Source: Glandiceps talaboti
Taxonomy: Eukaryota; Hemichordata; Enteropneusta; Spengelidae
DNA length: 64,000 nt
Direction of reading: 5' to 3'
Assembly: GCF_964340395.1 (NCBI RefSeq)
Contig: NC_135549.1
Span: 10,389,342-10,453,341 of the forward strand
Shown here: piece by piece, positions 58,214 to 64,000 of the stretch
How positions within the stretch are numbered: the stretch's first letter is position 1
How the letters are laid out: each line of letters opens with the position of its first letter
Notes under the pieces: generated by a model
The model's database searches: none
Told to the model about the DNA's origin: nothing
What the model saw: the letters and a program-made list of their open reading frames with translations, nothing else
Made by a program: the position numbers and the translations under genes

Positions 58214-61200
58214 ACTGGTGACTGTGGTTTTACTGTCCTTTTCACCCAGGATGCTTTGATTAAGGCCAGTGATCCCACCACACAGATCACAACCATAACA
58301 TATAGTATGGATTCCCAGTTGTAATACTGTATGATAAATCCAATCAGTGGTCCTTGTAGAACAGTACCAATACTACCACAACCTGTACCAATAAAGTAAA
58401 ACAATTTTATGCTATGATTATCCCCTTCATCACTTTGTGCTTAAACATAGTGATCTCCAGAGCTCTTTATGTTAACATCACTTTGTGAAAAAGTAAAGTA
58501 AATGCACATACTAATTAAGAAATGGACAATTTTTGAAAATGATAACTTTTATAAGAAAAGTTTCTGCGAAATTTCCATTTACGAAAAAAAGTTGTATCGA
58601 TAACTTTGTAATAAGCCCAATAAAAAATGTTATTAAATAAAAACAAAAAAGACCCATCACTTTGTCCTTATACATAGTGGCCTTCAGAGCTCTTTATGCT
58701 AACATCACTTTCATGGCTAACTCACAATTTCATACTTTAAACATTAATCAAATTCTCATGTCAACCAGTAGATTGCCTAAATTATAATGGCAAGTTTAAA
58801 AAATCCTTCATAAATTTTGGACCAAAGTTCATTAATTGTATCCATTTCTTTGACTTGTGTTCAATATAACAAAGTATTACAAATGATTGGTCAATTTTAA
58901 TTAAGACTCTCATTTTCAGAATTCTTGCATGATTAAGATGAACAATATTTATCTTATAATAATAATATGCTTTATTCATAGTACCACTGGCCACTGGCCT
59001 AACGTAGAGAAATGAATATATACAAAAACTGTGAATGTAGAGGTTTGTTGTGGCAATGGCACATACAAATCCACACACTAATTGTAAATAAAACCAATAT
59101 TAGTCTATCATACTTTGGTGTAAACGGAAAGCAAAAAATACAAACTTTGCTAAATTATTCTGAGTATGAACATGATTTGTTCTCATCAAAGAATAAAATT
59201 TAAATTGTGAAGGTGGCTGAAAGGAAAATTGTGGGATATACAATTCTCTCAATGGTTGATATTAAACAAAAAATGAAATTCACCTTCAATATCTATGTTA
59301 ATACACTGAATTGGCACAGCTTAAAATTGCTACATAATACTCACCGTTGACAAATCCAGAAAGTGCAGCCTGTATGTTTCTACCATTCATTTGACCCAAT
59401 TCCAATGGTAGTGTACCGGTTAGTATAGGATCAGGACCACAGTTGAAAACACCAAATAATACCATTGATAGTATATTAAATAACATACCATAGTTACTGG
59501 TCAACAGGAACAATAGCAATGCTACTGTGCTTAGAATTGTACAAATGACACAGCCTAGGGTGGTTTTACCTGGCAGCCACCTAAGGTCAAAGTTAAGAAA
59601 CATATATAAATATTTTTACTAGTACTCTAAGATACATGTCACTTTGTGGCTTTGTTCAAAACAGTTGCAAAACTTTCTACCTAGAGGATAGTATACACAA
59701 ACACACATCTCAGAGTGATACCTAGAGAATAGTAAACACAAACACACATCTCACAGTGATAACTAGAGGATAGTAAACACAAACACACATCTCATAGTGA
59801 CACCTAGAGGATAGTAAACACAAACACACATCTCATAGTGACACCTAGAGGATAGTAAACACAAACACACATCTCACAGTGATACAGAGATAATAGTAAA
59901 CACAAACGCACATCTCATAGTGATACCTAGAGAATAGTAAACACACATCTCAGACTGAAAGATTCATTTTTGAGTACACTCCATTAATTACTTGGTCCAG
60001 AATGTTAAATTCTTATAACATACCAGCCTGGGATTTCTCCTAACCATGCTTACCTATCTATAATAAACCCTAGTAATGCACTACCAGCCACTCCACCAAT
60101 CTCATAGGACAGTGATAACATACCAGCCTGGGATTTCTCCTAACCATGCTTACCTATCTATAATAAACCCTAGTAATGCACTACCAGCCACTCCACCAAT
60201 CTCATAGGACAGTGATAACATACCAGCCTGGGATTTCTCCTAACCATGCTTACCTATCTATAATAAACCCTAGTAATGCACTACCAGCCACTCCACCAAT
60301 CTCATAGGACAGTGATAACATACCAGCCTGGGATTTCTCCTAACCATGCTTACCTATCTATAATAAACCCTAGTAATGCACTACCAGCCACTCCACCAAT
60401 CTCATAGGACAGTGATAACATACCAGCCTGGGATTTCTCCTAACCATGCTTACCTATCTATAATAAACCCTAGTAATGCACTACCAGCCACTCCACCAAT
60501 CTCATAGGACAGTGATAACATACCAGCCTGGGATTTCTCCTAACCATGCTTACCTATCTATAATAAACCCTAGTAATGCACTACCAGCCACTCCACCAAT
60601 CTCATAGGACAGTGATAACATACCAGCCTGGGATTTCTCCTAACCATGCTTACCTATCTATAATAAACCCTAGTAATGCACTACCAGCCACTCCACCAAT
60701 CTCATAGGACAGTGATAACATACCAGCCTGGGATTTCTCCTAACCATGCTTACCTATCTATAATAAACCCTAGTAATGCACTACCAGCCACTCCACCAAT
60801 CTCATAGGACAGTGATAACATACCAGCCTGGGATTTCTCCTAACCATGCTTACCTATCTATAATAAACCCTAGTAATGCACTACCAGCCACTCCACCAAT
60901 CTCATAGGACAGTGATAACATACCAGCCTGGGATTTCTCCTAACCATGCTTACCTATCTATAATAAACCCTAGTAATGCACTACCAGCCACTCCACCAAT
61001 CTCATAGGACAGTGATAACATACCAGCCTGGGATTTCTCCTAACCATGCTTACCTATCTATAATAAACCCTAGTAATGCACTACCAGCCACTCCACCAAT
61101 CTCATAGGACAGTGATAACATACCAGCCTGGGATTTCTCCTAACCATGCTTACCTATCTATAATAAACCCTAGTAATGCACTACCAGCCACTCCACCAAT

Positions 61201-63519
61201 CTCATAGGACAGTGATAACATACCAGCCTGGGATTTCTCCTAACCATGCTTACCTATCTATAATAAACCCTAGTAATGCACTACCAGCCACTCCACCAAT
61301 CTCATAGGACAGTGATAACATACCAGCCTGGGATTTCTCCTAACCATGCTTACCTATCTATAATAAACCCTAGTAATGCACTACCAGCCACTCCACCAAT
61401 CTCATAGGACAGTGATAACATACCAGCCTGGGATTTCTCCTAACCATGCTTACCTATCTATAATAAACCCTAGTAATGCACTACCAGCCACTCCACCAAT
61501 CTCATAGGACAGTGATAACATACCAGCCTGGGATTTCTCCTAACCATGCTTACCTATCTATAATAAACCCTAGTAATGCACTACCAGCCACTCCACCAAT
61601 CTCATAGGACAGTGATAACATACCAGCCTGGGATTTCTCCTAACCATGCTTACCTATCTATAATAAACCCTAGTAATGCACTACCAGCCACTCCACCAAT
61701 CTCATAGGACAGTGATAACATACCAGCCTGGGATTTCTCCTAACCATGCTTACCTATCTATAATAAACCCTAGTAATGCACTACCAGCCACTCCACCAAT
61801 CTCATAGGACAGTGATAACATACCAGCCTGGGATTTCTCCTAACCATGCTTACCTATCTATAATAAACCCTAGTAATGCACTACCAGCCACTCCACCAAT
61901 CTCATAGGACAGTGATAACATACCAGCCTGGGATTTCTCCTAACCATGCTTACCTATCTATAATAAACCCTAGTAATGCACTACCAGCCACTCCACCAAT
62001 CTCATAGGACAGTGATAACATACCAGCCTGGGATTTCTCCTAACCATGCTTACCTATCTATAATAAACCCTAGTAATGCACTACCAGCCACTCCACCAAT
62101 CTCATAGGACAGTGATAACATACCAGCCTGGGATTTCTCCTAACCATGCTTACCTATCTATAATAAACCCTAGTAATGCACTACCAGCCACTCCACCAAT
62201 CTCATAGGACAGTGATAACATACCAGCCTGGGATTTCTCCTAACCATGCTTACCTATCTATAATAAACCCTAGTAATGCACTACCAGCCACTCCACCAAT
62301 CTCATAGGACAGTGATAACATACCAGCCTGGGATTTCTCCTAACCATGCTTACCTATCTATAATAAACCCTAGTAATGCACTACCAGCCACTCCACCAAT
62401 CTCATAGGACAGTGATAACATACCAGCCTGGGATTTCTCCTAACCATGCTTACCTATCTATAATAAACTCTAGTAATGCACTACCAGCCACTCCACCAAT
62501 CTCATAGGACAGTGATAACATACCAGCCTGGGATTTCTCCTAACCATGCTTACCTATCTATAATAAACCCTAGTAATGCACTACCAGCCACTCCACCAAT
62601 CTCATAGGACAGTGATAACATACCAGCCTGGGATTTCTCCTAACCATGCTTACCTATCTATAATAAACCCTAGTAATGCACTACCAGCCACTCCACCAAT
62701 CTCATAGGACAGTGATAACATACCAGCCTGGGATTTCTCCTAACCATGCTTACCTATCTATAATAAACCCTAGTAATGCACTACCAGCCACTCCACCAAT
62801 CTCATAGGACAGTGATAACATACCAGCCTGGGATTTCTCCTAACCATGCTTACCTATCTATAATAAACCCTAGTAATGCACTACCAGCCACTCCACCAAT
62901 CTCATAGGACAGTGATAACATACCAGCCTCAGATTTCTCCTAACCATGCTTACCTATCTATAATAAACCCTAGTAATGCACTACCAGCCACTCCACCAAT
63001 CTCATAGGACAGTGATAACATACCAGCCTGGGATTTCTCCTAACCATGCTTACCTATCTATAATAAACCCTAGTAATGCACTACCAGCCACTCCACCAAT
63101 CTCATAGGACAGTGATAACATACCAGCCTCGGATTTCTCATAACCAAGCTGTAAAAGATAACATTATGGCATTCAAGATTTCAAGATCTCTCACTCATGG
63201 AACTTGTGGATGAATATGGTATCCATAGAAACTATTGTGATATACTTCAATTCGTGTATTAAAGTCTAAGAAATGGTTGAAGTTGAATGAAAACAGATGA
63301 CAAATCAATATTGTGTTTTAAGTGCATACAGGGAAAACGCATCAAACAAGCTCTCTGTCTGAGGAAAATCAGAGGATGTCTGTTAATTTTGTATCAAGAT
63401 ATGTTTTATCATCAAACTTGCATTCTTGTCAAAATAATTGACATATTTTAATGTAACAGGATGCCAAGAGACCTGAATACATTACATCTAAAACTAATAT
63501 TTGTATGAAGAGAAAGCAT

Positions 63520-63584
<65 letters not shown>

Positions 63585-63914
63585 ATGCACGCACATGCAC
63601 GCACGCAATATAAAACATGTTGATGGTGATACATCGTAGCCTTGTGTATATAACTTACATGTTGATGGAGATACATTGGTAGCCACATATACATACAGTA
63701 ACGCACCATTTTGACACAAAATGTTGCTATGGCAAGTTCTGGTAACATTCTGTGAAGCAAAGATGGATAAGAATTCTAGAGTGATTACTACATTCGCTAA
63801 ATAAAACAAAGAATAGTGTATTTCATATTAGATTCACTTACGGTATTTTCAATAATTGTAACATGCCAATTGACGTTTCAGAGGGGTGTTTAACTGCATT
63901 AGAGTTTACTGCGT
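58204..63914 (-). CDS. SLC37 family sugar-phosphate/phosphate antiporter, 3' part of gene
   Basis: SLC37 proteins are ER-membrane MFS transporters exchanging sugar phosphates for phosphate. Five terminal exons are visible, phase-consistent: 63914-63842, 63749-63659, 63148-63054, 59580-59345, 58382-58204; earlier exons lie right of the window. In order: the central-loop end and SIGMLQLLKIP; a helix with KMVRYCMYMWLPMYL; LGYEKSEAGMLSLSYEIGG followed by FIIDR (the SLC37 pattern of ...EAG.LS...D.GG....G..SDR); two helices with NCGPDPILTGTLPLELGQ and NIQAALSGFVNG; then CGSIGTVLQGPLIGFI, NWESILYVMVV and a short basic tail. The family pattern NGPxxLI with xGSxGxxxGPLxG and GW is matched with several changes (CGPDP, NW). 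The paralogue cannot be set. The intron between 63053 and 59581 contains the 100-bp exon-derived array. AATAAA on the minus strand at 58187-58182 follows the stop. Confidence 0.85.
58428..58715. repeat. ~60-bp direct duplication in the last SLC37 intron
   Basis: CATCACTTTGTGCTTAAACATAGTGAT...CAGAGCTCTTTATG..AACATCACTTT-like sequence occurs at 58428-58490 and again at 58655-58715 with minor differences. Confidence 0.75.
59675..59960. repeat. 41-bp minisatellite in an SLC37 intron
   Basis: About seven copies of CCTAGAGGATAGTAAACACA then AACACACATCTCACAGTGATA, located between the 59580 acceptor and the 100-bp array. Confidence 0.93.
60015..63120 (-). repeat. 100-bp exon-derived array, 31 donor-bearing copies, SLC37 intron
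   Basis: The period is exactly 100 bp. The donor-containing word TACCTATCTA recurs at 60051, 60151 and so on to 63051, giving 31 copies, plus a partial copy at 60015-60046. Each unit equals nucleotides 3-95 of the SLC37 exon at 63148-63054 followed by the first seven intron bases (GTAAGCA). The founder at the 5' (high-coordinate) end has an intact acceptor and reads GGT-TAT-GAG..TCC-GAG; the copies read GGT-TAG-GAG..TCC-CAG, so they carry a stop in the exon frame. Copies are otherwise nearly identical. One junction (62921-62940) keeps an intermediate form (TCT-GAG), and one unit has a C-to-T change at 62469. Inclusion of extra copies would shift the frame, so they are read as intronic. Confidence 0.97.
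63523..63582. repeat. (CA)n microsatellite
   Basis: About 30 CA units in the intron between two SLC37 exons. On the minus strand it gives spurious poly-Cys/Val frames. Confidence 0.97.
63607..63690. repeat. ~42-bp duplication of an SLC37 exon 3' end and donor
   Basis: On the minus strand the exon end GGCTACCAATGTATCTCCAT-CAACAT and its donor GTAAGTTATA are followed at once by a diverged copy, GGCTACGATGTATCACCATC-AACATGTTTTATA. The copy has lost the GTAAG consensus (GTTTTA). The functional donor is the first, at 63658-63657. Confidence 0.85.
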
Positions 63915-64000
63915 CTAAAGAAAAGAACACAAAATTCAGGGTGTAATTCAAAGTTCTTGCAGATAGATAAAACAAAGCAACTATTTAACTGAGATAGTTT

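Noticed and set aside
60015-63120. Array read as 31 tandem coding exons adding 31 protein repeats
   Set aside because: The unit of 100 nt and the possible 74-nt pseudo-exon are not multiples of three, spacing between donor and next AG is only 26 nt, and the copies carry TAG in the exon frame.
63429-63809. 126-codon minus-strand frame rich in Cys-Val
   Set aside because: It runs through an SLC37 exon in the wrong frame and then the CA microsatellite; the exon frame giving KMVRYCMYMWLPMYL is the supported one.

Overview
The window is nuclear DNA from an invertebrate bilaterian animal. The evidence is spliced genes with GT-AG introns, a class II tRNA-Leu(CAA) with an intron at the canonical place, animal gene families (SLC6, AVEN, UBL4A, PUS7, SLC37, a large LRR-Ig-EGF-FN3 receptor), AT-rich introns and many minisatellites, MITEs and SINE-like pieces. 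A non-vertebrate deuterostome or a spiralian would fit; sequence reading alone does not fix the species. No prokaryotic or viral gene cluster was seen.

Layout. 1-2.3 kb: two homologous first coding exons (minus strand), best matched to a 1-acylglycerol-3-phosphate acyltransferase, whose later exons lie left of the window. 6.6-18.7 kb (minus): a complete 14-exon, 671-residue SLC6 transporter of the glycine-transporter type. 18.7-25.5 kb: intergenic, with tandem repeats, a hairpin element and a broken retrotransposon C-terminal fragment. 25.5-26.5 kb (minus): AVEN in one exon, head-to-head across 209 bp with UBL4A (plus, 4 exons, 26.8-30.6 kb). 35.0 kb (minus): tRNA-Leu(CAA). 35.7-54.9 kb (plus): a complete 17-exon, 618-residue PUS7. 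Its 8.3 kb intron 6 holds, on the opposite strand, an intronless 941-residue LRR/Ig/EGF/FN3 membrane protein. 58.2-63.9 kb (minus): the last five exons of an SLC37 sugar-phosphate transporter, cut by the right edge.

The genes do not form one pathway; they are ordinary neighbours. The striking content is structural. One 95-nt SLC37 exon, with its splice donor, has been amplified into a nearly perfect 100-bp array with 31 donor-bearing copies inside the following intron. Smaller exon-edge duplications that also carry the donor occur at PUS7 exon 10 and at the preceding SLC37 exon. A 33-copy 40-bp array abuts PUS7 exon 7. Four dispersed copies of a short palindromic element (ends near TAGTCTGTAAG) carry 8-12 bp target duplications. 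One MITE has perfect 40-bp inverted ends with a 9-bp target duplication, and another has hAT-like CAGGGGTG ends.

Exon coordinates were worked out by hand from splice sites, reading phase and family similarity; no alignment or transcript data were available.
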